From: Choristocarpus tenellus KU-1152
Taxonomy: Eukaryota; Phaeophyceae
DNA: 31,655 bases
Direction: 5' to 3'
NCBI GenBank assembly: GCA_964200185.2
Contig: CAXNAD020000079.1
Location: 1-31,655, forward strand
Within the stretch, counting starts at the first letter, position 1, and the number at the start of each line of letters is the position of its first letter. This document shows, one piece after another, positions 12,508 to 24,418 of the stretch. A program made the position numbers and the translations under genes. Under the pieces are notes generated by a model. That model was not told the origin of the DNA and did no database searches. It saw only the letters and a program-made list of their open reading frames with translations.

Positions 12508-14209
12508 ATGGGAGAGGACTTGCCTTCACAGCCATTGAACAACTTTTGGTCTGTGGTTCTGTCCAGAGAAGGGAACATCGTCTCTGACGAGCCAAGACAG
12601 AATTGCCGTGGCACAAACGGAGGTTTAACGGCTGGAAGCGGGAATTTATGGGAAGACGAACTGCATCTCTCTTCTCGAGCAGCATGCGACTTCACCCCAT
12701 TGGAAGTCCTCGACTGCAGCGAACCCCGCTGTCGATACTTAAGAGTGGAGCATATACAAGATGGAACGCGTCATATTCTCCGAGAGCTGAGGTTTGTGCT
12801 CGTGTACGAGCACTATCGGTGTTTGTTGAGACCTGTTCCTCAATTGTCCCGTCCTAATATGTTCTCGACGAGACCCGAGGAGTGACCTTTATTACCAAGT
12901 CCCCAGGTTTTGGCACCTCATAGGAAAATGATGAGTACCTTACCTCCCCGGTCCGCCCACAGGCTGGTAATGCCGGAGTCCTCTGCTGTGCCTCAGATCG
13001 ACCGTCTACGGGAGCTGATGCTCCGTGAAGCACGCCTTCTGTCGTCTGTACCACACTACTGTATCCTTCCTTTGCGATGTGCATGGCTGGAACAGCGAAC
13101 TGTAGAGACAAACGCTGAGCAATCTGCATTATTTCTCCCAAAGGAAGAATACGCTGATGTAGCGCTTGACCACTGTGTCCCATGGACAGTGTCAGGTGAA
13201 GACAACACCTGGGAAGAGCAAACAAGTGACGATGACTTGAGCGAGCTTAGTCCAAAGAAAAGACAAGTTCAATGGGGTGGGGATGGCTCCACTGACTGGG
13301 TGGGAGAAGCCGAGCCGAAACATACACTTAAGGAGTGCAGAGCTGCCGCGGGGGGCAGTGGGTCGAGGCCTAACTTGATGGATGAAGGACGGAGGGACGT
13401 TCACCTATTGTCTTACCTTCAGCTGCCCGACTTCGTTCCTTTGAATCTGTGGCTCAAAGAGGAATTCGGTAATGATTCCTGTGGTGTGAAACAGGTTCCC
13501 GTAGGAACGACGGAGGCCTCGGCCCAAATGTGGTGGGGGCTGGTGGACATGTTTCTTCAGATCGTAAGAGGTGTGGAGCATTTACACATCAATGGGATGG
13601 TGCATAACAATGTTAATCCCAACAGCGTTTGGGTGAGTAAAAGAAAATCCCTTAATGCGTGCAAAACCATTACAGGATAGGTGTTACTGGCACATGCAGC
13701 TGAAATGAAGGACCACTTGCATATTAACCAAGCCCGCTGTCACCTGTCATCTCTCTTCCCTACTGCCACATTTCCACCTCTCACCACAGGTAAGCTTGGA
13801 GCGAGAATGCCATCTTGGAGGGATGAGTCAGGTTACCTGTCCAGGCCATCTCCGGACACCGATAATGGTGACCAACAGAGTCCCATACCACAGTCCAGAA
13901 CACCAGCACGGACAGGGGGTAGACTCGCACTCAGATGTCTTTTCCTTGGGGATACTCCTAACGGAGATGTGGTGCTGTTACCTTTTGCGCAGGGGTCATT
14001 GGGGTGGGACATCAATCCATGATTTTTTACTGGAGGTGGCGAAGGCAAGAAGTGCAGAGGCTTTGAAGGCAATCCTTGTGGTCGATGTGGAGGGGGTGAA
14101 GCTTGATGTGGAGCTGGTGGGGAGGATGTTATCCACTTATTCCTTTGAGCGTCCAGACTGCTTTGAAATTCTTGATGAATTGGGGAAGGAGAGAATTGAT
14201 GTGCATTAG
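12508..14209 (+). CDS. Predicted pseudokinase with eIF2-alpha-kinase (PEK)-like layout
   Basis: Best model: exon 1 12508-12791 (donor uncertain, possibly 12818), exon 2 12900-13632, exon 3 13790-14209, about 478 aa. The second intron has a strong GTGAGT donor and a pyrimidine-rich CACCACAG acceptor. The kinase fold shows in a helix C and beta-4 region (LREARLLSSVPHYCILPL, then CAWLEQ), where the AWLE end is typical of PEK/GCN2 kinases. An acidic, Gly-rich insert of about 80 residues follows, then a beta-5 hinge (LQLPDFVPLNLWLKEE). Later come VEHLHINGMVHNNVNP, YHSPEH and SDVFSLGILLTEMW, and finally FERPDCFEIL (subdomain XI Arg). Catalytic sites are degenerate: HRD is HNN (13603-13611), the next Lys is Asn, and the DFG position reads GMS (13820-13828). 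I find no glycine-rich loop or VAIK lysine. A regulatory, non-catalytic role is inferred. Confidence 0.72.
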
Positions 14210-16043
14210 TGGTAGGAGAAGAGTTTGTACTGGAGATTATGATACATCACTTTAAATTGTTGTGAGTGGATGTCTAGGGTGTGGTGCGTATTTTCTTATA
14301 CAAGTCCTCAGAGTGATACGTTTTAGTATCTAATGTGGAAATATGATGTTATTAGATGCTTTTCTACAATGAATTCTAATATACATGGTCTATGAACAGT
14401 CTCCCATCTCTTCCAAACTATTTTCTTGAAAAGAAGCGTCATATCCGTGGCCCTCTATTACCATCATCGAACGAACTACTGAGGCTGGAGTGTGATGACA
14501 CAGTTGTTGTTGGTGACATTGATTTTAACCAAGGAAGTATATTGAAGCATAATCAAGGCAGCAAATACTTAAGAACCATTGTATCAGGAATACAAACATG
14601 TGCACAGCATCATCCCATTCAAGTGAGTCATCCAGCTACCAACTACAAAAGGATGACCTGAACAAGTTCTTGTTAATAGTTTTGGCACCCTTTGTGTTGG
14701 ATTATGGGGTGTTGCCATGAAATTAAAACCATCATGCCATGTACAGTGTAAGTACATAGTAGGTTCCTTAGCCACATACTAAGCAACGTGTGTGTCATGC
14801 CGATATCAGACAGACTGGGCTTGGACTGAGGTTGTTCATTGTACCAACGTACATGATTGTGTGTGCTTGGAGTCAGAACAACATAATACATTCAACAATT
14901 TATACCCCTCTTCATTATTTGCAACATTGTTTGGACACACGTGCATCCCCTTGTAACATGTGAACTATTCCTGAACCCCAACCCTAAGAAAGAATCGCCG
15001 TTCATGTTTCATAAATGCATTCCTTACTGCTTTGTTGAGCTCCTTTCTTGATCAAAGATGATAAAACGACTTAGTCCCTGATGGATTGGAGAATGAAGGT
15101 CTACCGTGACAGTTACTAGCTCAGTTCAGTCGAATTACAAATGTCTATGTGATAGCAATATCCTAGATCTACATACATAGATATAGTGAAAGCCAATAGT
15201 ATCCTCTAGTTCAAGACGTGACATGCTGTAAGAGCGATCTCGTGAAGAGTCTGATACACTGTTGTCATGCTATATTGAGCTCCAATATTCATTCATTTTG
15301 TTATAAATGTAGTTCCTACAGGTTGGATGCGAATAGATATGCTCAAGACTGAATTCAAATTCTAACTGCCCTTCTTCTATTATGTATCTGCATCACATGG
15401 GGTGAAGTCTTGTCTCGTTACGGTTTCGTTTCCCCTTTTTTTCTCTTCTTGTTCGAAGTTTGCCTTACTATCGAGTTTTCCTGTTGGCACATCAATTATA
15501 CTTCTCCCTTCAAATGTTGAAAGATACTTTACAGGAGATCTCAAACTCTAGTTTTAGGGTCTGTTTGAAAATATTATCATACGCGCAATCAATGGTTTTA
15601 TGGGAGAGAAAATTGTTAGGGTGCCTCAAAATCTTGTTGTGTAGACAGGGAACGATTTACCTAATAATACACAATAAATGTTGGGTTGCCTAGCCTTAAC
15701 CGTACGACTTAAAATGGACAAATAACATAGCGTCGTTTCAGTTTGATGGTTCTGGTCAAGAACGTTTTTATATTTTCCTACTTACACATAGACAATGAAC
15801 AAGAAAGAACATGCACATATCAACCTGTTGTTAAAGTCTTTCCATCATACATTTTCAAATAAATCGACCAAAAAAGCAGTATAGCTCACTCTTGTTTGAA
15901 AAACGGCATGACATAAAAGTGTAGGCACTCACGCCATTTTCACTCGCAAGAGATAGTCTGAGTGAGGAAACCTCGTATCGACCAGCATCCACATTTGCAG
16001 TCTTCAACTTGCCAATGTAAGGAATCCTGCATCAGCGGGAGTA
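14210..16043. other. Intergenic region between the pseudokinase and WD40 genes
   Basis: AT-rich, about 1.8 kb. Apart from the small candidate ORF at 14392-14661, reading frames are short and unconvincing. It should include the 3' end of the pseudokinase transcript and the promoter of the WD40 gene. One lone CCCTAA unit lies near 14980. Confidence 0.5.
14392..14661 (+). CDS. Small candidate ORF, 89 codons, possible DUF6824-like fragment
   Basis: The frame starts with ATG at 14392 and ends with TGA at 14659-14661. Alternatively the coding part stops at about 14623, where CAA|GTGAGT makes a strong splice donor in phase 0. I could not find a matching next exon. The sequence DDTVVVGD followed by NQGSKYLRTIV has the spacing of the DUF6824 pattern known from stramenopiles (DVxxGRG, then HxGNxxxRxxV), but GRG is GDI and HxGN is NQGS. 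Composition is protein-like and lacks low-complexity runs. It begins 180 bp after the pseudokinase stop, so it might also be a missed alternative 3' exon of that gene. Without a homologue this remains a weak call. Confidence 0.35.
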   Translation: MNSLPSLPNYFLEKKRHIRGPLLPSSNELLRLECDDTVVVGDIDFNQGSILKHNQGSKYLRTIVSGIQTCAQHHPIQVSHPATNYKRMT

Positions 16044-19000
16044 ATGGGCGAAGAACGCGACGGGGATGGGGTGTCTGGGGTCGATAAGGACAAGGAATAT
16101 CGAGAATATTTTAGTCCCAAACCTTGCCAACGCCCAGCAGATTTTCCCTACCAAGCTGATGGGCTGACGCCAAGCTGGGGGTACAGTGGTCATTGCGAAA
16201 AGGTTAAGAGCTTCTGTGTAACGGGGGAGGATCGTCAAGGACACTTGAAAGTCGTATCGTTGGATGGACGAGGTATACACAGCTACGACAAACAAGGTGG
16301 TCAGAACTTGGTTAAACCATTTTCCGCCACAGAGCGGAGTATCGTCTGCAGCCTGTGCTTCATTCCTAGATACGATGTGATTATCGTCTCGTCGATGGTG
16401 AGTTGAGGGGAGGAGTAGGACCAACACAACTTTGTCAAGCTTTGAAACTCCAGACAGTCCATTAGAGCCCTGTGCTAGCCACACTCTGTAATTCGATCCA
16501 TACCTTCACCAGATGCTTCTCGGGTTTCAGATGGAAACTCTTCTTACTGGATTTGTGTCCATACTTGAAAGGTGCGATTTTCTGTTCTTCCATGTATGTC
16601 AGGTTACTGCAAATGCCTGCCTCGCCTCTTGGGACCACTAACACACGATATACGAGATGCATTTAAGCTCGACCCCCACATTCGTCGCCAACACTATCTC
16701 ACAAAAAAATGGTGTATCTCCTGCAAGTGTAGGATACAACTCTTCGAGTGTATGATCGACGAAAACTGTTGGAGCTGGTGGTGCTCCCAACGAGAAAAAT
16801 GGCGCTGCTTTTTCTCGCCTACAACAATAAATCTGATCAGATCATATCTGGGGGGTCTGAGGGTTGCCATGTGTGGCGTCTTGTTCGCCGCATTAGCTCG
16901 AGTAACTCGTATCCTAGCATGTCAGGTAAGGCAGAAAGGTGTTACCCCTGAGCTCAAGCGAGGATGCTCAATGAAGAATATCAATCACCACATATATTTC
17001 GATCTCCAGAACAGAACCTGCAACGATCTAACACTCCACTTCATGGTGGGAACTTGATTAGCTATTCGGTTTTCATACTTGTGCTGACTACCAAGTTTGC
17101 CGCCACTGGTTGAAATAGTTACTGCAAGCAGTCCGGAAAAAAATATTACCCCTCAAGCTGAGTCAAAGCTGTGTCATTTGTTCTTATCCTTGTTGCAGGT
17201 GACAGGTGTACGTCATCATATTCTCTGTCTCTGATAAGGGAGTTCAAGGATTGCCCAAAGTGGATGACCAAGATCGAATTTGATGAGGAAGCCCAAATCC
17301 TCCTTGTCCTTAAGGGAGGTTGTGTGGTGATATACGACACAACAACAAATCTGGAGGTGCATCGTATTATCAGAGCCCATGGTGTACCGCTGACAGCTGG
17401 CTTGTGGTTTACGGACAGTCAATACATAGTTACAGGGTGCTCGCAGGGTTTCATCAAGGTCTGGGCATGCCACCACAAGGATCGTGGCACTGCACCAAAG
17501 GAGCTTCGAAAAAAGGGAAAGGGAGTAAAGATTGCTCACAGGAAGAGAAGAAGAACTGCCACTATGAAGCAACCAGCACTTCTAAAATCAATCCGCAAAC
17601 ATTCGCACACAGTGACGGGACTTGTGGCCCATAGGGTGAACTGCTCTCTTATTCTTAGCTCCAGCTTGGATCAAACCCTGCGGTTGTGGGACATTCATCG
17701 CCTCATTGCAGTGGCAGTGATCCAAACAAGTGGCCCAGTGGCTTGCCTTCAATCATACAGCAGTGAAGATGGAGGTACTCAGATGATATATGCGGAGGAG
17801 AAGGGGTACATAAGCGTTCTGAGAGTGTGCAAAGTGTGCACTTTTGTTTTTGGGACTGTGCAAGAGGTCAGGCGAATACAGTACTTTCCTCAAGGATTCG
17901 AGGATGGGATGGTCTCAGGTGATGGTAGGTATGTTGTGCACAGGTTAGGGTAGTGCATAGCTCATACATTCAATAAGGGCCTCAGTTGATGGCGATTTTT
18001 CTGAATTTGAGGGTGGATGTTGATTTCAATGAGGCCTGCAAGAGCTTCTCAGTTCCATTTTTACCCCAGTGTCAAGACTTATGATGGTATATGGAGCGTG
18101 CTCTTTAAGTACACTTGTTTGTCTTTCCTAAAAAAAATGTGGTATGGTCTTTATTCAACAGTGCATAATCTAACCGGTCCTGGATCTCTATCTTGCTCTA
18201 GGGAGTAGCTGCAATGTTGGGAAGCATGGCCTCCTCCTTGTGGAAATGGATCAAGGTCTATGGGGCATGATTGATGAGTCTGTGCTGGTAGGTTGGAACA
18301 AGGATCAGGATACGGCAGATGCAATCCCCTTGTCATATAAAGGTGGCTCCAGTCAAAAATATGGAAATCAAGAGAATACCAGTGTGAGGGTCAATGGGAG
18401 AAAAAGGGAAAAAGGTGGCAACTGTTGTGGCATGGGATTAGCAGATAGAACCAAATTCTTTTTAGCCTGGGCTCATTTGAAGTCTGTGGCAGACCGTTTT
18501 TGCCATCATACATGGGTACCACGTCGGTCCAAGGTGGTGTGTCTTGCTGACAATGGCTCCTTGGCAGTGCATAGTGTTGAGAAGGGAAAGGAAAGCAAAG
18601 GGCAATCTTGGCAGGTGTCACTACCCTCGCCAAACGAGAAGGTGATGTGCATGGTGCTGCTGTGTGAAGTACCACTTGCTGGACAACATACTCTCAACAA
18701 CCTCCTTGCCGCTTGGGTAGGGCGTTTCGGGGTACATGCCACTTGTGTGGAAGGCAATGGTGGTGGAGGCATCAAATGCCCTGCTCAGGGATTCCATGGA
18801 TGCAGGCAAACTATAGGGAGGAAATGTGGAAAAGAAATGGCAGCAGAAAATGGGGTCATTGGGCTTGGGACATCATGTGGAGGTATCCTGATTGTTGAGA
18901 CCTGCATGAAGGGTGCGGTGAGAGAGACACCTTCACCTCTCCATAGCATTATATACTCCAGAGTAGGATTGAACTGCAGTTGAAAGAAAAACCCTTGAAG

Positions 19001-22000
19001 TGGTTGGCGGAATACCCTTGGCATATCTGCCTTATTTCATCCTGGTGGCTCAGACCTCACTGCAATGTTGATCTTTCTGCTTCTCAAACCTTACCTCTAC
19101 TTAACCCCTTGAGACCCCCAGCCATTAGCATACTGCGAAGGCGTTTTTTGTGGACCTGTCATCTCCATGTTCTGTGTGGGAGGCAGTAGCGATGTTCACC
19201 ACAATGGCAGTGGGGACAACAGTACCTCTCACCCTTGCCGACTCATTTGTATGGGGGGAAATGCATGTGATATATTGGTGAAGGGCTTCATACTACCCTC
19301 CATGCAAATGGCTTTTTCGTTTGATGTTGCGGAGACTCCCTCCTGCTTTGAGGTGGCAAGAGAGCATCCACTCCTGGCATTGGGTTATGATGATGGCACC
19401 GTTCAGATGGTGGTCTTCAGGGGAGACAGGTGTGTCTTCTAAAATAAGATCAATAGTTTGAACACCAGTTGCAATCAATCATGGAGAGGCCAAGTACACC
19501 AAACTTATTTTCATGATACGGAGAGACAGCAGATAGAGAGGAGACACGATTGCAGAAGAATATTTCCCTTTCCATTCTGCTATCAAAGAGAGTGTAGCTA
19601 ACTCAGGCATCCACCAATGCTTATAGTTTTGATATGCTATTGGCGTCTCTCCAAAACCCTGTAGTGTTTCGTGTGGAAGTGCTGGTGCTCTTCTCTTTCC
19701 AGACCAATGGTCTGAAGTGGTGTTACACCTCTGTATTTGAACTGAATGGGGTACAAGAATCAGGTGCATGTGTCAGGCTATTTTTGAGGACGCTCTTTGA
19801 TGTCTTGTCCTTGGCAAGCAGACTTGTGGAGATAGAGAAAGTATTGCTCAAGGTCAAAATTTTGCACTGGTGATCAAACACTCTCCCACCTGCACTAGCT
19901 TACACCCTCCGCACCTGAGTCGGGATAATCCCAGCATAATTTGGGGATGACGGTTGGGGTTTCATTTTGATACCTTAGTCACTATTTGTAGTGTTGGTTG
20001 TTGAGTGAGTTTATGTACTGCAGAGATGATTAAGTCTCTCATGGACAACATGACCTCTGTGTTTGTTTCCCTTAACTTCATACAGTGACTTCTCAACGAC
20101 CTTCGGACAATGATTCTATACTCACATGAGAGATGTTGAGATCTATCACAGCATTGGATTATGTGCTGCCATGTGTCCACCCATGGATATTGAGTCCTCT
20201 TTAAGGGGTTAGTGGAAGACTTGTACAGTGTTGACATACGTCCAGAATGTCCTTGTTATTCCTTGACTTCATACAACACTTTCTCAGTGACTTCCATGAA
20301 TAGATTTACACTCACATGAGAAATGTGTTGAAATTTATTACAACATTGAATTATGTGCTGCCAACTGTGAGTCAAAGTAAGCGAGAGGTACCCAGAGTTG
20401 CCTTTTAAGGATGCTGACAAATGTTTGCAAAAGTTGTCTTCTTTTTTACAAGTGCTTGTACGAAGGTTTCCCAACCCTAACCCTAAACAACAGAGGAATC
20501 AACAGTCTCAAGTGCAACTTAGGAAGTCATCCATGGAAATATGGGCAAATTGTGAAATATTGAGAGACTGGCATTTAATGCAAAAGAGGCAAAACCTGGG
20601 TACCCCTCGTTTTCTTTGTCTCTGTTCACCCACAGATATTGAAGCCATTTCAAAAGGTTAGAGGAGGGGTTCCTCAGCATAGACATCCGTTCAGAATATC
20701 CTTGGGGGGTACCTCTTTTTTATCTCATACCACACACCAAAAAGGGGTACTGTCATGAGCAATCAAAAGAGAACATATATGTTAGGAAAAATAGATAGCC
20801 CAGGGCATCCCCCTGTGTTCCAGACCACAATGAGTATATTTTCCATGTCGCTTGATGCTAAACACATATTGCTCGGTCCTTCCATACTGAAACTGAAACA
20901 AGTCATTATTCTGCACATTCTGCATCGCTTTGGACCAAAACCAGGGAATATACCACTTTTTGTTCACCCTTGCTTTTTTTTCTTATGATTGATCCCTGCA
21001 TCATGCAATGTTAATCCTTGTGTCAAAAAACCCCACCCGCGCTGTCACATTCTTTCCAACACTCAGGGTGAACCATCTTGAGAGTGCTGGGCTCACAGGG
21101 AAGCATCAAGACAAAATCGTCGCCATTAGCTTCAGTGACCTCTACAGGTGTTTGGCTACCGGCAGTGCAAATGGCTTCCTAAATATATGGGACCACAGTG
21201 GATACCTCATGCACACCATTTACCTTCAGGTCAGACCTAAGCAGATATGGTTGACTACCAACAACAGGGACCAAATCCAAATGCTAAAGATTCTAATAGT
21301 TGAGGTATTTTGACCGCATGACTTGTCTAAGTACCCTACTCTCATGGCAACAGGGACCACCCTGTGCCATTGCCTTTGCTGATGCTGTGGGAGAGATAAT
21401 AATTTCTCAGAGTTCAGGTTTATTCAGTATCCCTTGTGACCGCTGGAGTCCACGGCGCCTTCTAATTGCTGTAGAACGTGATAAGCAAAGGGATGCTTTA
21501 AGATTATGTGGACAAGAAGGGGAGCCAGTTGCCAGAACGGATGTTGACAGGGGTGAAGAGGGGATGGATGAGGGAACGGTGATAAGCAATCCTTCCTCCT
21601 CTGAGGGGACTCACGGGCACCAAGAGGTACTTTCCTCTCTTCGTGAAAAAGAAAATAAATCCGATCTTGTTATGGGCCTCTCTGCACCTCAGGCTAGGTG
21701 TGGTCTACTATCTGAAGAGGAAGAGAAGGAGGGCGTAGAGGAAAAGAGAGACAGTGTAAAGAAAGAGGGAAAGGAGGAGGACAGAAAAGACAAAGGGAAT
21801 ATGGCAAAAGAAGGAGGACCCAGAGCAGGAGAGGTCTTGGCAGTTTGGGGGGAGAATGTTTATAAGAGTTCGGGTAATCCAGGAAATGAAGGTAGACCTT
21901 TGGGGAGGCAGAAGGAGGTAAGGGTTCATCAAATGATTGCACCTCTTGGCAAGGACAACAGCATCCTGGACCAAATAAGTGCCAAAGCCCTCCAGGATTC

Positions 22001-24418
22001 CAGCCCCCCGCCTTTGAAGACAAAAATAGAAAAATCGGTGAGTGGGATGATTTTTTTGTCGGTAGTCGCTTCATAAATGTCGTCTGTCATCTGTCTCACT
22101 AAATGAAGAAAAAATAGATGTTTGGGGCTTGAGTTGGTGAGGGCCCATACTATCCCTACATACGTGCACAAAATATCTGGGCAAAATTGTTATTTCAGTT
22201 TCGTCTCAAGTTTGTCCCCTGCCATTGTATTATTCTCCGGCTTATCCTTTTTTAAAGGAAGCTTTATTTTGTACAATAGTAGCAAAGGTATTATTATTTA
22301 TATTGTCACTTCTTCATGAGATCTCAAACAAGAAAAAAAAGATAAACCAATTTTCACCCCATGGAATCAATCGTAGAATTCTCTATGATACAATCCTCAG
22401 GTCTACTTTGGCGTTAGGTGAGTCCAGGTAAGGCATCAAACTGTCATTGAGAAGCATTTGTATACGCAACAAACAAGGTCTGTACAAAACTTGCATAATA
22501 GGTCAGATAGTTCCAATGCATGATCATCCAGATGATGTCGACTCTCCTATATACACAGTGTTGTACAAGCGAGAGCAAACATCAATTGAAAAACAGAATT
22601 TTGTATCACCTTTGCAGGCATTTACATGTGTCCAATGTGAGAACTCCATTCTATGCTACTCGAATCTCCCTTTGTTCTACTTCAAAGTTCGTGACATAGG
22701 GTGTATTGAACATCTATGCGTTAAGATGTACAGGCTTTTCTGCATGTTACTTGAAATGACTTCATGATATGGCCAATCAATACATTTTTTTCTAGCCTGC
22801 TACTTGTGAAAGAGCACACGTAGGCAACAACCAAATCCAAACCACTTCTGTTGATAATTGGAATGTCCCTAACCTACTTCTAGTTTTCATCCCTTGGTCA
22901 TTTCCTTACAAGAACTCATGCAATACGTAGGAATTGATGCTCGAGGACAGCACACAAACAGGAGACCGACTGGGGAGGTCACCGTTGGTTTTGAATGATC
23001 TCTGTCAGGAACATCAGAATGAGCTGGAGAGCAAAATGCTACAGGAGACAAGCCATTATGAAAATATAGGAGCCTCCCTCCCCTCCCTCATGGCGTTGTC
23101 TCCTGTTGCTGAGGTGGCTGTAACCAAAGAGAAGGAGACTACTAACGACACCCTAGGATCACACCTAGGTTTCTTGAAAGACAGAGGAATGTTCTCTTCA
23201 CAGAACCCTATCTCTCACATAGTCTTGAGGGCAAGAACTACAGATGACCAGGAAGTGATGGGAATCTCTACAAAATTGCTGTTGGCAAGACTCACCCCCC
23301 GTCCTACTTCTCAGGAGGGTTTGTTTGCTGTGAACCCAACCTGTTTGTCACCTGCTGTGAAGCACAAGCAACTAGAGGGTGGTTGCAGCAATGATGCGTT
23401 AGTATCTCAATCATTGGATGCTGGACAATCATATTTGGGAGGCAATCTTTCTCCCAGGACTTGTAAAAGGTCACACAGTAGAAAGTCTTGCTCAGTGTTG
23501 ATTGGGGCTGGAACAACTTCAAAAGTGAATGATTCTAACCAGGTAGTGTCTTGTGGAGTTGATGGGGAGGCTTCAAAGTCATATAGTACCCCTAGCGAAG
23601 AGGCAATGTGTTTTCCACCACATCATGCCTTGAATGAAACTGATGAAGGCCATTACGATATACAGCGAGGGAAATCGTTGGTGCTTGCTTCCAGGTGTGA
23701 CTCGAGCGAGGACATACACGTTTTTCCAGTGCCCCCTCCATGCCCCCCGCCACCTCCGCCAATGACTCGCCAAAATGTAACTGGCAAGGGACCACGTTTT
23801 AAGTCAAATGGAGACCACCAAGATCAACAACCCTTGAACTGGCAGGGTGGATTTTGTCCTATCCACCTCAGACTCTCTTCAGATCTTGATTCAATGACAA
23901 TTTCTAGGCTTGTTCCCAGTAAGCATGCAAAAAAGACAGACCAATTTGGAAAGGGCGAAAGATCTGAATGGGGGCAAGCAAATCCCCATGCTAAACTTTA
24001 TGGTAGCAATCACAGCATAAAGAAGTCTACCCGTTGGAAAATTCCAACGCCCTTGGAGTCAGGAATTCGACAAAAGCCTGGTACAGGAACAGCAATTCCT
24101 TACAAAATGTCTCCTGTCCCCCCTTCCAAAGAGGAGGGAAGGGTGGCAGAGCCATGTGCTTGCCCAGTTCAAAAGACTGATGCCACAGGCATTGTGGCAA
24201 TACCGGATTCCCACTTTCAAGATATGTTGTCTGGGTCTGGGCCAGGTGGGCAGGTCATGGGTTCAGGGAATGCACTCTTGCAGAGAACTGCCTTCTTCCC
24301 AGTCCGGCCAGTTAGTCAGCATCAGAGGGGTATAGGAAGGGCGGGTGCAACGGGCCCCAGACCTAGCATAAAGCACAGGTCAAGTGGCATGAGGTTGTGC
24401 TCGATGGAAAGTGTCTAG
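16044..24418 (+). CDS. Large WD40-repeat protein with long disordered tail, eight exons, about 1,541 aa
   Basis: Exons: 16044-16397, 16733-16925, 17199-17918, 18202-18917, 19122-19429, 21067-21229, 21354-22037, 22931-24418. All introns are GT-AG, phases agree at every junction, and the sum is 1,542 codons with stop. Splicing restores WD40 strands across boundaries: IIVSSM joins DTTLRVYD at exon 1/2, and VQMVVFRGDR joins VNHLES at exon 5/6. Further repeats include IISGGSEGCHVWRL, YIVTGCSQGFIKVW, ILSSSLDQTLRLWD, LLALGYDDGTVQMV and CLATGSANGFLNIWD. They fit two seven-bladed propellers over residues 1-850. Residues 850-1541 are polar, with a Glu/Lys-rich segment near 950 and a Pro run (PPPCPPPPPP) near 1320. 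The layout resembles large animal WD proteins such as WDR87 and WDR97, suggesting an axonemal or scaffold role; that assignment is tentative. A possible AATAAA lies at 24751. Confidence 0.85.
20071..20362 (+). repeat. Diverged direct repeats A (20071-20171), B (20173-20260), A' (20262-20362)
   Basis: A and A' share CTT(A/G)ACTTCATACA, ACTCACATGAGA and TTATGTGCTGCCA in the same order and spacing. B contains CACCCATGGATATTGAG and CCAGAATGTCCTTG. A degraded B' recurs at 20620-20710. Confidence 0.75.
20473..20486 (-). repeat. Short CCCTAA tract in a WD40-gene intron
   Basis: Two CCCTAA units inside the 257-bp segment that separates repeat copies A' and B'. Confidence 0.85.
20620..20710 (+). repeat. 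Diverged repeat copy B'
   Basis: CACCCACAGATATTGAAG and TTCAGAATATCCTTGG match the B copy at 20173-20260. The sequence after it (TCTCATACCACAC) resembles the start of another A unit. About 257 bp between A' and B' has no counterpart between A and B. Confidence 0.65.

Larger units (their letters stand above)
19430..21066 (+). other. 1.64 kb intron of the WD40 gene carrying diverged direct repeats
   Basis: The donor is GACAG|GTGTGT and the acceptor CAACACTCAG|G. Both flanks are in phase 2 and rejoin a WD40 repeat, so the whole span is intronic although it holds ORFs of up to 91 codons. It contains an A-B-A'-B' set of diverged repeats (listed separately) and a CCCTAA tract. Confidence 0.75.

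Noticed and set aside
13681-14022. 113-codon plus-strand ORF overlapping the pseudokinase
   Set aside because: It is out of frame with the kinase C-lobe and covers most of the intron at 13633-13789. It does not encode the missing DFG motif.
19634-19873. 79-codon plus-strand ORF in the WD40 gene
   Set aside because: The flanking exons 19122-19429 and 21067-21229 join in phase 2 and restore a WD40 repeat without it.
21694-22074. 126-codon minus-strand ORF rich in Leu, Pro and Ser
   Set aside because: It is antisense to the Glu/Lys-rich segment of the WD40 gene exon 7, whose bias opens the opposite strand.
22447-22767. 106-codon plus-strand ORF between WD40-gene exons 7 and 8
   Set aside because: Composition is not unlike protein, but exons 7 and 8 join in phase 0 without it. 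I found no suitable splice sites and no WD40 pattern. It could be an alternative exon.
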